64,000 bases of DNA from Lactobacillus isalae (GTDB lineage Bacteria; Bacillota; Bacilli; Lactobacillales; Lactobacillaceae): positions 434,001 through 498,000 of the forward strand of contig NZ_OX443569.1 of assembly GCF_947539375.1 (NCBI RefSeq). Reading direction: 5' to 3'. The notes below the pieces were generated by a model. That model was not told where the DNA came from and did not search any database. It saw nothing but the letters and a program-made list of their open reading frames with translations. Below are positions 9,707 through 20,435 of the stretch, in pieces. A program made the position numbers and the translations under genes. The first letter of the stretch is position 1; each line of letters starts with the position of its first letter.

Positions 9707-10432
9707 ATGAGTCAAGTTAAGTACAAACGTATCATTTTAAAAGTTTCAGGTGAAGCTTTAGCCGGTGAGAAAGGAACTGGTATTAATCCAGAAGTTATTA
9801 AGCACTTGGCTGAAGAAATTAAGTCTGTTCACGACATGGGTGTTGAAATCGGCATTGTATGTGGCGGTGGAAATATGTGGCGCGGTGAAACAGGCGCAAA
9901 CTTAGGTATGGAAAGAGCCCAAGCTGATTACATGGGAATGCTTGCTACTATTATGAACGGTTTGGCATTACAAGATGGGTTAGAAAACTTGGGTGTTCCA
10001 ACACGTGTTCAAACATCAATTGAGATGCGTCAAATTGCTGAGCCATATATCCGTCGTAAGGCTGTTCGCCACTTAGAAAAGGGCCGTGTAGTTATTTTTG
10101 GTGGTGGTACTGGTAATCCTTACTTCTCGACTGATACTACCGCTGCATTGAGAGCAGCAGAAATTAACGCTGATGTAATTTTAATGGCTAAAAATGGTGT
10201 TGATGGGGTTTACTCAGCTGATCCTAAAGTTGATCCAAACGCTAAGAAATATTCTGAATTAACTCAACTTGATTTGATTTCTAAGAACTTAAAGGTAATG
10301 GATAGTACTGCTAGTTCATTATCTATGGATAACAATATTCCTTTGGTTGTCTTTAATGTTAACAAGCCTGGTAATATCAAGAAAGTTGTTATGGGCGAAA
10401 ATATTGGTACTGTAATTAAGGGTGATAAATAA
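9707..10432 (+). CDS. pyrH: UMP kinase
   Basis: A 241-residue amino acid kinase-fold UMP kinase, converting UMP to UDP for pyrimidine nucleotide synthesis. [11 protein letters not shown] is the N-terminal phosphate-binding motif, and [21 protein letters not shown] and [14 protein letters not shown] are the nucleotide-binding blocks. AGGAGG precedes ATG 9707. It overlaps frr by one base (TAATG), so the two are co-translated. Confidence 0.97.
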   Translation: MSQVKYKRIILKVSGEALAGEKGTGINPEVIKHLAEEIKSVHDMGVEIGIVCGGGNMWRGETGANLGMERAQADYMGMLATIMNGLALQDGLENLGVPTRVQTSIEMRQIAEPYIRRKAVRHLEKGRVVIFGGGTGNPYFSTDTTAALRAAEINADVILMAKNGVDGVYSADPKVDPNAKKYSELTQLDLISKNLKVMDSTASSLSMDNNIPLVVFNVNKPGNIKKVVMGENIGTVIKGDK

Positions 10433-10989
10433 TGGCTAATGAAGTAATTGAAAAAGCACAAGATAACATGAAAAAATCTATCGCTGTTTTCCAAAAGGAA
10501 TTAGGCGGTATTCGTGCGGGCGTTGCTAATGCAAGCTTATTAGATGGAATTAAAGTTGATTATTATGGAGTTCCAACTCCCCTTACACAAATGTCTAGTG
10601 TAAGTATTCCTGAAGCACGTGTTTTAATGGTAACCCCATATGATAAATCAAGTTTAGATGATATTGAACATGCAATTTTAGCTTCTGATCTTGGTATTAC
10701 ACCAGCTAACGATGGTACTGTAATCAGAATTGTGATTCCACAATTGACTGGTGAACGTCGTCAAGAGATCGCTAAGCAAGTTGGTAAGTTAGCTGAAAAA
10801 GGAAAAATTGCTGTCCGCAATGTTCGTCGCGAAGCAATGGATACTTTGAAGCGTCAAGAAAAAGATGGCGATATTACTGAAGATGAACAACGTAGTTTAG
10901 AAAAACAAGTTCAAAAAGTAACAGATGATGCTACTAAGGAAATTGATAAGTTAGCTGACCAAAAGAGTCAAGAAATTACTCAAGGTTAA
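10432..10989 (+). CDS. frr: Ribosome recycling factor
   Basis: A 185-residue RRF, the usual length. With EF-G it splits post-termination ribosomes. The conserved pattern [20 protein letters not shown] and [20 protein letters not shown] is present. Start ATG overlaps the pyrH stop; uppS follows 18 bases later. Confidence 0.97.
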   Translation: MANEVIEKAQDNMKKSIAVFQKELGGIRAGVANASLLDGIKVDYYGVPTPLTQMSSVSIPEARVLMVTPYDKSSLDDIEHAILASDLGITPANDGTVIRIVIPQLTGERRQEIAKQVGKLAEKGKIAVRNVRREAMDTLKRQEKDGDITEDEQRSLEKQVQKVTDDATKEIDKLADQKSQEITQG

Positions 10990-11007
10990 TCTAGGACTTG
11001 ATAAACT

Positions 11008-11727
11008 ATGTCAGAAACGAAAAAACCACTTAATCATTTAGCCATAATTATGGATGGAAATGGTAGATGGGCTAAGAAAAGACATTTACCTCGTTTTGTG
11101 GGTCATCGTCATGGAATGGATAATATTCGAGATATTGCTCTTGCTGCAAATGAATTAGGCATAAAAGTTTTAACGCTTTATGCCTTTTCAACTGAAAATT
11201 GGGCACGACCTACTGATGAAGTGAATTATTTAATGAAATTACCAATCGACTTTTTCGATAAGTTTATGCCTGAATTAATGAAAAATAATGTTCGGGTAAA
11301 CATCATGGGATTTGTAGATGAACTACCAGAAAAAACTTATTTAGTGACTCAAAAAGCAATGGCAGAAACTGCTCATAATACTGGAATGGTACTAAATTTT
11401 GCTTTCAATTATGGGTCTCGTCGAGAAATTACAGCCGGAGTTCAAGAAATTGCTCGTCAAGTAAAGGCAGGCAAAATTGATCCTAATGATATTGACGAAA
11501 AGATGGTTACCAATCACTTATTGACTCATCCACTTGCTCCATATGATGATCCTGATCTTTTAATTAGAACATCTGGAGAAGAACGTTTATCAAACTTTTT
11601 ATTGTGGCAAATGGCTTATACTGAATTTAGTTTTTCGGATAAATTATGGCCTGATTTTGATAAAAATGATTTAGATGAATTAGTTAAAGACTATCAAGGA
11701 CGTAATCGTCGATTTGGAAAAGTATAA
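11008..11727 (+). CDS. uppS: Undecaprenyl diphosphate synthase
   Basis: A 239-residue cis-prenyltransferase making the C55 lipid carrier for cell-wall synthesis. [13 protein letters not shown] carries the catalytic Asp, followed by [12 protein letters not shown]. The C-terminal [20 protein letters not shown] is the isopentenyl-diphosphate binding block. It is part of the pyrH to polC run; cdsA starts 26 bases downstream. Confidence 0.97.
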   Translation: MSETKKPLNHLAIIMDGNGRWAKKRHLPRFVGHRHGMDNIRDIALAANELGIKVLTLYAFSTENWARPTDEVNYLMKLPIDFFDKFMPELMKNNVRVNIMGFVDELPEKTYLVTQKAMAETAHNTGMVLNFAFNYGSRREITAGVQEIARQVKAGKIDPNDIDEKMVTNHLLTHPLAPYDDPDLLIRTSGEERLSNFLLWQMAYTEFSFSDKLWPDFDKNDLDELVKDYQGRNRRFGKV

Positions 11728-11753
11728 AATTTATTAGAACTGTAGAAATTTAA

Positions 11754-12545
11754 ATGAAACAACGTGTAATAACAGCTATTGTAGCTTTAATTTTATTTAT
11801 TCCAATTGTTTTAATGGGTGGCATTTGGATTGATGTCCTCGTTTGTGCATTTGCAGCAGTTGGAATTAGCGAAATTTTTATTATGAAGAAACAAATTATT
11901 GTTTCTTGGGATTTTATATTGGCTTTATTAGCCACTTTAACTATGGCAGTGCCTGACTCATTCTTTAATTTCTTACCAGCATTTTTAAATAAATACGATA
12001 TTTTCTATGTTTTCGTAATGCTTATGCTAGTAAGAACAGTTCTGTCAAAGAATAAAGTAACCTTTGATGATGCTGGAGTATATACTCTTGCCGCTTTATA
12101 CATTGGTACTGGTTTTCACTTCATGGCGGCCATTAGAAATGCGCATCTTGGATTAGCAATTTTAGGCTATGTATTTGCTGTAGTTTGGTCAACTGATATT
12201 GCAGCTTATATGGTAGGACGTAAAATTGGAAAGCATAAATTATGGCCAGTTATTAGTCCCAATAAAACGTGGGAAGGATCAATTGGTGCAGTTATTTGTG
12301 CTGTAATTGTTGCAGCAATTTATGTTGCTTTAGTTCCAACTGGCAGAAACAATGTGATGATGATTGTGTTGGCTTTCTTCTTGTCAATTATTGGGCAAAT
12401 GGGAGATTTGGTTGAATCAGCTTATAAACGCTTTTATGGAGTAAAAGATTCAGGCAAGATCCTGCCTGGACATGGAGGAATCCTAGATCGTTTCGACAGT
12501 ATGCTTTTTGTATTACCTGTTGTTGCATTTATGGGTATTTTATAG
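11754..12545 (+). CDS. cdsA: Phosphatidate cytidylyltransferase
   Basis: A 263-residue integral membrane enzyme that makes CDP-diacylglycerol, the branch point of phospholipid synthesis. It has about seven membrane segments. The PROSITE-type signature SAYKRFYGVKDSGKILPGHG continues into GILDRFDS. SPNKTWEGSIG is the upstream conserved block. It lies between uppS and rseP, the standard Firmicute order. Confidence 0.96.
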   Translation: MKQRVITAIVALILFIPIVLMGGIWIDVLVCAFAAVGISEIFIMKKQIIVSWDFILALLATLTMAVPDSFFNFLPAFLNKYDIFYVFVMLMLVRTVLSKNKVTFDDAGVYTLAALYIGTGFHFMAAIRNAHLGLAILGYVFAVVWSTDIAAYMVGRKIGKHKLWPVISPNKTWEGSIGAVICAVIVAAIYVALVPTGRNNVMMIVLAFFLSIIGQMGDLVESAYKRFYGVKDSGKILPGHGGILDRFDSMLFVLPVVAFMGIL

Positions 12546-12557
12546 GAGAACTACTGA

Positions 12558-13814
12558 ATGAAAGGTATTTTAATCTTTCTAGTTGTTTTTGGGATACTTG
12601 TTTTTGTCCATGAATTTGGACATTTCATTGTTGCAAAAAAATGTGGTATTTTAGTTCGTGAGTTTTCAATTGGAATGGGACCAAAACTTTTTCAAAAAAT
12701 GCGGGCTAAGACCACTTATACAATAAGATGGCTTCCATTAGGGGGATATGTTCGTTTAGCTGGTCCTGATGATGCTGCTAAAATTAATCCCGGCACTACT
12801 GTAATTTTGCAGTTAGATAAGCAAAATAAGGTAAAAAGAATTGATGCATCTGGTTCACAGATGCCAATTGAAGGAATTCCGGTTCAAGTTAATTCAGCTG
12901 ATTTAGTGGATGATCTAACTATTCAGGGCTACGAGAACGGAAATGAAGATCAGCTTAAGACGTATTCTGTTGATCATGATGCGACTATTATTGAACAAAA
13001 CGGAACTGAATTACTGATTGCACCGCGTGATACTCAATTTCAGGAAGCCAGTGTTGGTAAAAAGCTAGCAACTAATTTTGCTGGGCCATTTATGAACATT
13101 GTTTTAGGATTTATTGTATTTATTATTTGGTCTCTTGCAGCTCCAGGTGCTCCAACTACGACAGTTGGCAGTACAATTGCTAACGAGCCTGCTCAAGTTG
13201 CTGGAATTAAAGCTAATGATCAAATTATTGCAATTAATGATAAAAAGATCAGCAATTTTAATCAAATTGCGACTGAACTTGCTGAAAGTAAAGGTAAGAA
13301 AGTCGAAGTTACTGTAAAGAGAAATAATAAAGTTAAAGATTTTTCAATAAAGCCAAAAGCTAGAAAAATAGATGGTCAAACTGTTTATCAATTAGGCTTT
13401 TATGGCAAGCCTGACAGTAGTCTGGGAGCTAAAATAAAACGCGGCTGGGATACAAGCATTAATACAACAGGCTTAATATTTAATGCCGTCGGTAACTTAT
13501 TTAGACATTTCAGTTTGAATAAGCTTTCTGGCCCTGTGGGAATTTACTCACAGACTGTTCAAGTTTCGAATATGGGCTTTACTTATTTACTAGCATTTTT
13601 AGCCATGATTTCTATCAATTTAGGAATTGTCAACTTAATTCCAATTCCCGGTTTAGATGGTGGAAAGCTGCTACTTAATTTAGTTCAGTTAGTTATTAGA
13701 AAACCAATTCCTGAAGATAAGGAAGCTATTGTAGATGTAATCGGTTTTGTCATTTTATTATTGCTTATTGTGGCAGTAACTGGAAATGATATTTATCGCT
13801 ATTTTATTAAGTAA
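12558..13814 (+). CDS. rseP: Site-2 membrane metalloprotease RseP/RasP
   Basis: A 418-residue intramembrane zinc protease. The HExxH motif is VHEFGH in the first membrane helix. A PDZ domain (about residues 205-275; SVGKKLATN, then NEPAQVAGIKANDQIIAIND) follows. The third zinc ligand region is NLIPIPGLDGGK. In gram-positive bacteria it cleaves anti-sigma factors and signal-peptide remnants. It is cotranscribed with cdsA (12-base gap) and proS. Confidence 0.96.
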   Translation: MKGILIFLVVFGILVFVHEFGHFIVAKKCGILVREFSIGMGPKLFQKMRAKTTYTIRWLPLGGYVRLAGPDDAAKINPGTTVILQLDKQNKVKRIDASGSQMPIEGIPVQVNSADLVDDLTIQGYENGNEDQLKTYSVDHDATIIEQNGTELLIAPRDTQFQEASVGKKLATNFAGPFMNIVLGFIVFIIWSLAAPGAPTTTVGSTIANEPAQVAGIKANDQIIAINDKKISNFNQIATELAESKGKKVEVTVKRNNKVKDFSIKPKARKIDGQTVYQLGFYGKPDSSLGAKIKRGWDTSINTTGLIFNAVGNLFRHFSLNKLSGPVGIYSQTVQVSNMGFTYLLAFLAMISINLGIVNLIPIPGLDGGKLLLNLVQLVIRKPIPEDKEAIVDVIGFVILLLLIVAVTGNDIYRYFIK

Positions 13815-13830
13815 ATTTTTGGAGGAATAA

Positions 13831-15528
13831 ATGCGTCAATCAAAATTTTTTATGCCAACGTTAAAAGAGGCACCTTCTGATGCTGTAGCAAAAAGTCACC
13901 AATTAATGCTTAGAGGTGGTTATATTCGTCAGGTAACGGCGGGAGTATATGCATACTTACCTTTAGGTTACCGCGTATTGCGCAAGGCGGAAAATATTAT
14001 TGAAGAAGAAATGGACAATATTAATGTACCTGAAATGATTATGCCTCATCTCTTGCCTGCTACTCTTTGGCAAGAATCTGGTCGTTATAAAAAATATGGC
14101 GCAGAAATGTTTAAACTTCAAGACCGTCATGGACGTGAAAGTTTGCTTGGTCCAACACACGAAGAAACTTTTACTGAAATTGTTGCTAAGAATTTAAAGA
14201 GTTACAAGCAAATGCCACTTGCTTTATACCAAATTCAAACTAAATTCCGTGATGAAAACCGTCCACGTTTCGGGTTGCTTCGTGGAAGAGAATTTGTGAT
14301 GCTTGATGGCTACAGCTTTGCCGCAACTCGCGAACAATTAGATGAGCAATTTGATGATCAAAAGGGAGCATATTTAAAGATTTTTAATCGTGCTGGAGTA
14401 ACTGTTCACCCAGTTATTGCGGATTCAGGTACAATGGGTGGAAAGAATTCAACAGAATTTCAAGCACCTGCTGCAATTGGTGAAGATACAATTGCTACCA
14501 ATGAAAAGGGAACATATGCTGCTAACCTCGAAATGGCTAAAAGTATTGATACCTTTAAACAAGATCCAGAAGAAGCAAAAGAATTAAGTAAGGTATCTAC
14601 TCCAGGCATGGACACAATTGAAAAGCTAGCTGACTTTCTTAAAGTTCCTGCAACTAGAATTGTTAAGAGCATTTTATACATTGCAGATGATCAAAAAGTT
14701 TTAGTTTTAATTCGTGGCGATAAAGAAATTAACGAAGTTAAGTTGGGTCACGTATTAGATGCTGATGAAGTTAGAACTGCAAATGCTGAGGAATTAGTAG
14801 AGATTACTGGTTCAGAAAAAGGCGGAGTTGGACCAATTGGCGCTGATTGGGCAGATAAGATCGTTGCTGATGAAACAGTTAAGGACTTATACAATGTAGT
14901 AGTTGGTGCAAATGAAACTGATTATCAATATCAAAACGCTAACTTGGACCGTGATTTTAAGGTTGATGAATTTGCTGATATTCGTACAGCAAATGAAGGT
15001 GAACCAGATCCAGTTGATCATTTGCCATTGAAATTTACTACAAGTATCGAAGTTGGTCATATTTTCAAATTAGGTACTTACTATACTGATACTATGGGTG
15101 CTGATTTCTTAGATAACAATGGTAAGGCTAAACCAGTAATCATGGGCTCTTACGGAATTGGTGTAACTAGAATGCTTTCAGCAGCCGTTGAACAACACTT
15201 AACTGAAAACGGAATTGCTTGGCCAAAGGAAATTGCTCCATTTGCTATTCATCTAATTCAAATGAAGATGAAAGATGAAACTCAAACTGAATTGGCCGAA
15301 AAACTTGAAAAAGAACTTTCAGCTAAGTATGATGTTTTATACGATGATAGAAATGAACGTCCAGGTGTTAAATTTAATGATGCTGATTTAGTAGGAGCAC
15401 CATTGAGAATTACAATTGGTCGAAAAGCAAAAGATGGTATTGTAGAAGTAAAGCGTCCAACTGATGAAAAAGCTGTTGAAGTTAATATTTCTGATTTGGA
15501 TGCTGTGATTGCAAAAGAGTTAGGATAA
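13831..15528 (+). CDS. proS: Prolyl-tRNA synthetase
   Basis: A 565-residue bacterial-type (ProRSs with editing insert) class II synthetase. Motif 2 FRDENRPRFGLLRGREFVMLD and motif 3 GSYGIGVTRMLSA are clear (shown in pieces under 20 residues: TKFRDENRPRFGLLRGREF). The editing insertion domain lies at about residues 225-405. GGAGG is 7 bases before ATG 13831. Confidence 0.97.
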   Translation: MRQSKFFMPTLKEAPSDAVAKSHQLMLRGGYIRQVTAGVYAYLPLGYRVLRKAENIIEEEMDNINVPEMIMPHLLPATLWQESGRYKKYGAEMFKLQDRHGRESLLGPTHEETFTEIVAKNLKSYKQMPLALYQIQTKFRDENRPRFGLLRGREFVMLDGYSFAATREQLDEQFDDQKGAYLKIFNRAGVTVHPVIADSGTMGGKNSTEFQAPAAIGEDTIATNEKGTYAANLEMAKSIDTFKQDPEEAKELSKVSTPGMDTIEKLADFLKVPATRIVKSILYIADDQKVLVLIRGDKEINEVKLGHVLDADEVRTANAEELVEITGSEKGGVGPIGADWADKIVADETVKDLYNVVVGANETDYQYQNANLDRDFKVDEFADIRTANEGEPDPVDHLPLKFTTSIEVGHIFKLGTYYTDTMGADFLDNNGKAKPVIMGSYGIGVTRMLSAAVEQHLTENGIAWPKEIAPFAIHLIQMKMKDETQTELAEKLEKELSAKYDVLYDDRNERPGVKFNDADLVGAPLRITIGRKAKDGIVEVKRPTDEKAVEVNISDLDAVIAKELG

Positions 15529-15533
15529 TTTTT

Positions 15534-18500
15534 GTGACAAAAAAGAACGAACTTTTCAAAAAACTATTAGATCAAATTAAGTTTCCTGATAAGTTTGAAG
15601 ATAACGATATTGTCCAAAATGGTGAAATTGAAAACGTGGATGTATACGCTAATGAAAGAAAGTGGCAAATCCACGTTTTTTTTGATACACCACTAGATTT
15701 TGAAACTTATCGTTCTCTTAATGAACTTATTCATCAAACTTTTGAGCCTTTTGTAAACGTTGAATTATTAGTTCAAACAAGAGATGGAAATAGTAAAAAA
15801 TTACCATCATATTGGACTTATGCTATTCAAAATTCGACTAATCTAAAGCCAGCTGTCCGAGAATTTTTACAAGGACAAGCTCCACATTTAGAAAAAGAAA
15901 AATGGCTAATTCCAACCCAGAATAATGTTGTAAATGGATTACTTTCGGAGCAAGTTTTAGCCGAATTAAATAGCGAATTCAGACGCTACGGATTTTTTAA
16001 TATTAAGTTCACTACTAAGGTTGATGAAACAAATATTGATGAAAATTTGAGAAGCTTAGAGCAAGTTCAAGCACAACATGAGTCTGCTATGCAGGAATTT
16101 TATGAGAAACAACCTGCTGAACCTAAGAAAAAGATGCCTGTTAAAAGTACGAGAATGGGCAGTAAAAAGGTTGATAAGAAGGCTAAGTTTATTCAGATTC
16201 AAGATTTGGAAGACGGAAGCGGAAATGTGGCTATTGAAGGACACATTTTTAATACCGATATTCACGAATTGAAGTCTGGAAGCGTAATATTTACAGGTGA
16301 AATAACTGACTATACTGATTCAATCAGTTTTAAGAAATTTGTTTCTGATAAAGACCAAATTGATTATTTGAAGGGAATTAAACCTGGTGTTTGGGCACGC
16401 ATGCAAGGTTATGCAGCTGATGATCAATATCAGCATGATGTTGTTTTCAACATTCGAAACCTAGAGTTAATTGAACATAAGGGACGCGAAGAAAAATATG
16501 AAGGTGAAGAAAAAAGGGTTGAGCTTCATCTTCATACAAACATGAGTCAACTAGATGCAACAAGTACGGCTAGTGATTTTATTAAAACTGCGAAGAAATT
16601 TGGTCAAAAAGCAATTGCAATAACTGACCACGCCGATGTGCAAGCCTTCCCAGAAGCATATCATACTGGTGCAAGTGAAAAGATGAAGATCTTATACGGC
16701 TACGAAGCTAATATGATTGATGACCATGCCTTACTTGTGTTAAATCCTACAGAAATGGATTATCGTGATCGCGAATATGTAATTTTCGATGTTGAAACAA
16801 CTGGTCTTTCATCTGTTTATGACACTATTATCGAAATTGGTGCAGTAAAAATGAAAAATGGGGAAGTGCTTGAAAGATTTGATGAATTTATCAATCCGCA
16901 TCATCCCTTGAGTGATACCACTATTAATTTGACTTCGATTACTGATGAAATGGTTGGAGCAGCTGATGATGAGAAAGACGTCATCAAGAAATTTAAAGAC
17001 TTTTATGGTGATCGTCCATTGTGTGGTCACAATGTTCAATTCGACGTTGGTTTTGTGAATGCTGCTTTGCGCCGTGCTGGTTTAGACGAAATTTCTCAGC
17101 CTGTTGTTGATACACTTGAGGTTTCAAGACTTTTACACCCTGAACAGACGCGTCACACGTTAGATTCTCTAGCCAAAAAATATAATGTGGTTTTGGAACA
17201 TCACCACCGTGCCAACCAGGATGCCGAAGCAACTGGATATTTAATGTTTAAATTACTTGATGCTTTCAACGCTCGTTTCCATGAAGCAGATTTAGGGAAA
17301 ATGAACGATTATGCTAAGTATGGTCAAGTTTACAAGAGAGCTAAACCCAGTCATATGAGTGTTCTTGCTTTAAACCAAGAGGGCTTAAAGAATATGTACA
17401 AACTTGTTTCACTGGCAAGTACTAAATACTTTTACCGCATTCCCAGAACACCTAAGTCTGAGCTAAGAAAATACCATAAAGGATTATTATTTGGCAGTGG
17501 ATGCTGGCAAGGCGATGTATTCATTTCAATGATGCAAAAGGGATACGATGAAGCAAGAGAAAAGGCACGTTTTTATGACTATCTTGAAGTGCAACCACCA
17601 GCAGCTTATCAAACACTAATTGAAGACGATTTGATTAAGGATGAAGACGAGTTACATGAAATTATTCAGAATATTTATAAACTTGGTAAAGAACTAAATA
17701 AGCCCGTTGTAGCGACTGGAGATTCACATTATGTAGAACCTCACGAAGCAATTTATCGTAAAATTTTATTAGCGGCTCAAAAAGCAAATCCTAATCGAAA
17801 TAAAAACTTACCTGATTTACATTTTTATTCAACTCAAGAGATGCTTGATGCCTTTAGTTTCTTAGGCGAAGATGTTGCTAAAGAAATTGTAATCGAGAAT
17901 ACAAATAAGCTAGCTGATCAAATTGAAGAAATCGCTCCAATTAAGAGTGGTTTATATCCTCCACATATTGAAAATGCAGATCAAGAAATGAAAGATCTGA
18001 CCTACAATAAGGCTTACGAATTATATGGAAAGCCACTACCAAAGATTGTAGAAGATAGAATTGAGCTTGAATTGAATTCTATTATTTCAAATGGGTATGC
18101 CGTTATTTATTTGATTTCTCAACGACTCGTTGCTAAATCAAATAAAGATGGGTATTTAGTTGGTTCTCGTGGATCAGTTGGTTCTAGTTTAGTTGCGACA
18201 ATGTCTGGAATTACTGAGGTTAATCCTTTGGCTCCGCATTATCGTTGTCCAAACTGTAAATATTCAAAGTTCTTTGAAAATGGTGAATATGGTTCTGGCT
18301 ATGACTTACCAGACAAAAATTGTCCTAAATGTGGTACCCCTTTAGTTAAGGATGGACAAGATATTCCGTTTGCTACTTTCTTAGGTTTCCATGGAGACAA
18401 GGTTCCTGATATCGATTTGAACTTCTCTGGAGACTATCAGCCAGTGGCACATAACTATATTCGAGTTATGTTTGGACCTGACAATTCATTTAGGGCGGGA

Positions 18501-19832
18501 ACTATTGCCACAGTTGCTGATAAGACTGCGTATGGATATGTTAAGCACTATGAAGATGAAAATGAATTGCATTTAAGAAATGCTGAGCTTGACCGTTTAG
18601 CTGCCGGCGCTTCAGGAGTGAAAAGAACCACGGGTCAGCACCCAGCGGGAATTGTTGTGGTTCCTGATGATATGGATATTTATGACTTTACTCCGGTTCA
18701 ATATCCTGCTGATGACTTAAGTGCTGCTTGGCTTACAACACACTTTGATTTCCATTCTATTCACGATAATATTTTGAAGTTTGATATTCTGGGACACGAT
18801 GATCCGACGATGATCAGAATGCTTCAAGATTTATCTGGAATTGACCCATTAACTATTCCACCTGACGATCCGGGTGTGATGTCACTATTTTCAAGCCCAG
18901 AAATTTTAGGAGTTACTCCTGAACAAATTCAATCAAAGACTGGAACCTTAGGTGTACCAGAATTTGGTACTAAATTTGTTAGAGGGATGCTTGAAGAAAC
19001 TAAGCCGACAACTTTCTCAGAATTGTTGCAGATTTCAGGCTTGTCACACGGGACGGACGTATGGTTAGGAAATGCAGAAGATTTAATTAATAACGGTACT
19101 TGCAAACTAAAGAACGTAATTGGTTGTCGTGACAACATCATGATGGACTTGATTCACTGGGGAGTAAAACCAGAAGTTGCTTTCTTTACAATGGAATCTG
19201 TGCGTCACGGTAAGGGAATTAGTGATGAAAATATGGAAATCTTGAAGAAGAATGATAAGATCCCTGACTGGTATATTCCTTCTTGTTTAAAGATTAAGTA
19301 TATGTTCCCTAAGGCCCATGCGACTGCTTATATTTTGATGGCTCTTAGAATTGCTTGGTTTAAAGTCTATTATCCTGTAATTTACTATGCTTCATACTTT
19401 TCTGTTCGTGCTGATTTATTTGATTTAGTAGCGATGAGTCATGGAAAGAACACGGTTAAAGCAGCAATGAAGGAAATTCAGGATAAGGGAATGGATGTTT
19501 CTGCTAAGGATAAATCATTACTTACTGTTCTTGAAATTGCCAATGAATGTTTAGAGCGTGGAATTAAAATTAAAATGGTTGATGTTAATGAATCAGAAGC
19601 AACTGACTTTAAGATTATTGATGATCATACTATTTTGGCTCCATTTAATGCTGTTCCAGGTTTAGGTGATAATGCTGCAAAACAAATTGTTGCTGCACGT
19701 GCAGAACAAAAATTCCTTTCAAAGGAAGATCTTGCAACTCGTGGAAAAGTATCACAAACAATTATGGAATACTTTGAAAACAATGGTGTTCTTGAAGGAA
19801 TGCCAGATCAAAACCAGTTATCACTATTTTAG
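15534..19832 (+). CDS. polC: DNA polymerase III alpha subunit, PolC type
   Basis: A 1432-residue replicative polymerase of low-GC gram-positive bacteria. Domain order is an N-terminal clamp-loader interaction region and OB fold, then a PHP domain (VELHLHTNMSQLDATS) interrupted by a DEDDh proofreading exonuclease (VIFDVETTGLSSVYDTIIEI). A zinc-binding segment follows (CPNCKYSKFF and CPKCG), then the palm with PDIDLNFSGDY. The last residues QLSLF form a consensus beta-clamp binding motif. The start is GTG 15534, six bases after proS stops, with no strong ribosome site visible, so translational coupling to proS is likely. Confidence 0.97.
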   Translation: MTKKNELFKKLLDQIKFPDKFEDNDIVQNGEIENVDVYANERKWQIHVFFDTPLDFETYRSLNELIHQTFEPFVNVELLVQTRDGNSKKLPSYWTYAIQNSTNLKPAVREFLQGQAPHLEKEKWLIPTQNNVVNGLLSEQVLAELNSEFRRYGFFNIKFTTKVDETNIDENLRSLEQVQAQHESAMQEFYEKQPAEPKKKMPVKSTRMGSKKVDKKAKFIQIQDLEDGSGNVAIEGHIFNTDIHELKSGSVIFTGEITDYTDSISFKKFVSDKDQIDYLKGIKPGVWARMQGYAADDQYQHDVVFNIRNLELIEHKGREEKYEGEEKRVELHLHTNMSQLDATSTASDFIKTAKKFGQKAIAITDHADVQAFPEAYHTGASEKMKILYGYEANMIDDHALLVLNPTEMDYRDREYVIFDVETTGLSSVYDTIIEIGAVKMKNGEVLERFDEFINPHHPLSDTTINLTSITDEMVGAADDEKDVIKKFKDFYGDRPLCGHNVQFDVGFVNAALRRAGLDEISQPVVDTLEVSRLLHPEQTRHTLDSLAKKYNVVLEHHHRANQDAEATGYLMFKLLDAFNARFHEADLGKMNDYAKYGQVYKRAKPSHMSVLALNQEGLKNMYKLVSLASTKYFYRIPRTPKSELRKYHKGLLFGSGCWQGDVFISMMQKGYDEAREKARFYDYLEVQPPAAYQTLIEDDLIKDEDELHEIIQNIYKLGKELNKPVVATGDSHYVEPHEAIYRKILLAAQKANPNRNKNLPDLHFYSTQEMLDAFSFLGEDVAKEIVIENTNKLADQIEEIAPIKSGLYPPHIENADQEMKDLTYNKAYELYGKPLPKIVEDRIELELNSIISNGYAVIYLISQRLVAKSNKDGYLVGSRGSVGSSLVATMSGITEVNPLAPHYRCPNCKYSKFFENGEYGSGYDLPDKNCPKCGTPLVKDGQDIPFATFLGFHGDKVPDIDLNFSGDYQPVAHNYIRVMFGPDNSFRAGTIATVADKTAYGYVKHYEDENELHLRNAELDRLAAGASGVKRTTGQHPAGIVVVPDDMDIYDFTPVQYPADDLSAAWLTTHFDFHSIHDNILKFDILGHDDPTMIRMLQDLSGIDPLTIPPDDPGVMSLFSSPEILGVTPEQIQSKTGTLGVPEFGTKFVRGMLEETKPTTFSELLQISGLSHGTDVWLGNAEDLINNGTCKLKNVIGCRDNIMMDLIHWGVKPEVAFFTMESVRHGKGISDENMEILKKNDKIPDWYIPSCLKIKYMFPKAHATAYILMALRIAWFKVYYPVIYYASYFSVRADLFDLVAMSHGKNTVKAAMKEIQDKGMDVSAKDKSLLTVLEIANECLERGIKIKMVDVNESEATDFKIIDDHTILAPFNAVPGLGDNAAKQIVAARAEQKFLSKEDLATRGKVSQTIMEYFENNGVLEGMPDQNQLSLF

Positions 19833-19860
19833 TGTGATAATTTACAAATAACCGTAAATA

Positions 19861-19939
19861 TGCTATTCTAAGAACGAAGTTCGAATAGCAAATTCGAGTG
19901 AGCAGCAATGCTCACTCTTTTTATTACGGAGGAAGAGAT
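19861..19939 (+). promoter_or_regulatory. rimP-nusA operon leader with two hairpins
   Basis: Two hairpins lie in tandem: TGCTATTC (19861-19868) with GAATAGCA (19883-19890), and the terminator described separately. CGAAT (19882-19886) could alternatively pair with ATTCG (19892-19896), breaking the first hairpin. An attenuated leader for rimP-nusA-infB is plausible but unproven. Confidence 0.4.
19896..19923 (+). terminator. Terminator between polC and rimP
   Basis: The arms GAGTGAGCA (19896-19904) and TGCTCACTC (19909-19917) form a 9-bp stem with a 4-base loop, followed by TTTTTATT. It lies just before the rimP ribosome site. Confidence 0.9.
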
Positions 19940-20416
19940 TTGACAAAAGTTACCGAATTGGTGGCAGACGTAGTTACGCCTTTAGCTGAGGCACGAGGCG
20001 ATGAACTGGTCGATGTTGAATATGTAAAGGAAAAGAAGCAATATTATCTTCGCATTTATGTTGATCGTCGCCCAGGCGGAATTGATATTGAAGAGATCGC
20101 AAATTTAAGTGAATTGGTATCAGAAAAACTAGATGAATTAGATCCTGATCCTTTTCCTGAGCCGTATATTTTAGAGCTTTCATCTCCTGGTTTAGAGCGC
20201 CCAATCAAAAATGAAAAAGATTGGGAGCGCGCCAAAGGATCATACATTCATGTTAGTCTTTATCAAAAAATTGATGGTGAAAAGACTTTTGAAGGTACTT
20301 TAAAAGATCTCAATCAAGATCAGATCGTCTTAGAAGTAAAGATCAAAACACGACGCAAAGAAATAACAATCCCTAGAAATGTGATTGCATCTAGTCGCTT
20401 TGCAGTTGAATTTTAG
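19940..20416 (+). CDS. rimP: Ribosome maturation factor RimP
   Basis: A 158-residue 30S maturation factor with an N-terminal alpha/beta domain ([20 protein letters not shown], then [17 protein letters not shown]) and a C-terminal SH3-like domain. [12 protein letters not shown] is the family signature. The start is TTG at 19940, supported by GGAGG at 19928-19932. An in-frame ATG 14 codons upstream lies within the terminator hairpin and is rejected. nusA follows after 19 bases. Confidence 0.95.
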   Translation: MTKVTELVADVVTPLAEARGDELVDVEYVKEKKQYYLRIYVDRRPGGIDIEEIANLSELVSEKLDELDPDPFPEPYILELSSPGLERPIKNEKDWERAKGSYIHVSLYQKIDGEKTFEGTLKDLNQDQIVLEVKIKTRRKEITIPRNVIASSRFAVEF

Positions 20417-20435
20417 AAAGGATGATCAAAAACTT

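Noticed and set aside
13114-13317. Leu-rich ORF inside rseP on the same strand
   Set aside because: A shifted frame of the PDZ-coding part; low complexity and no independent start signal.
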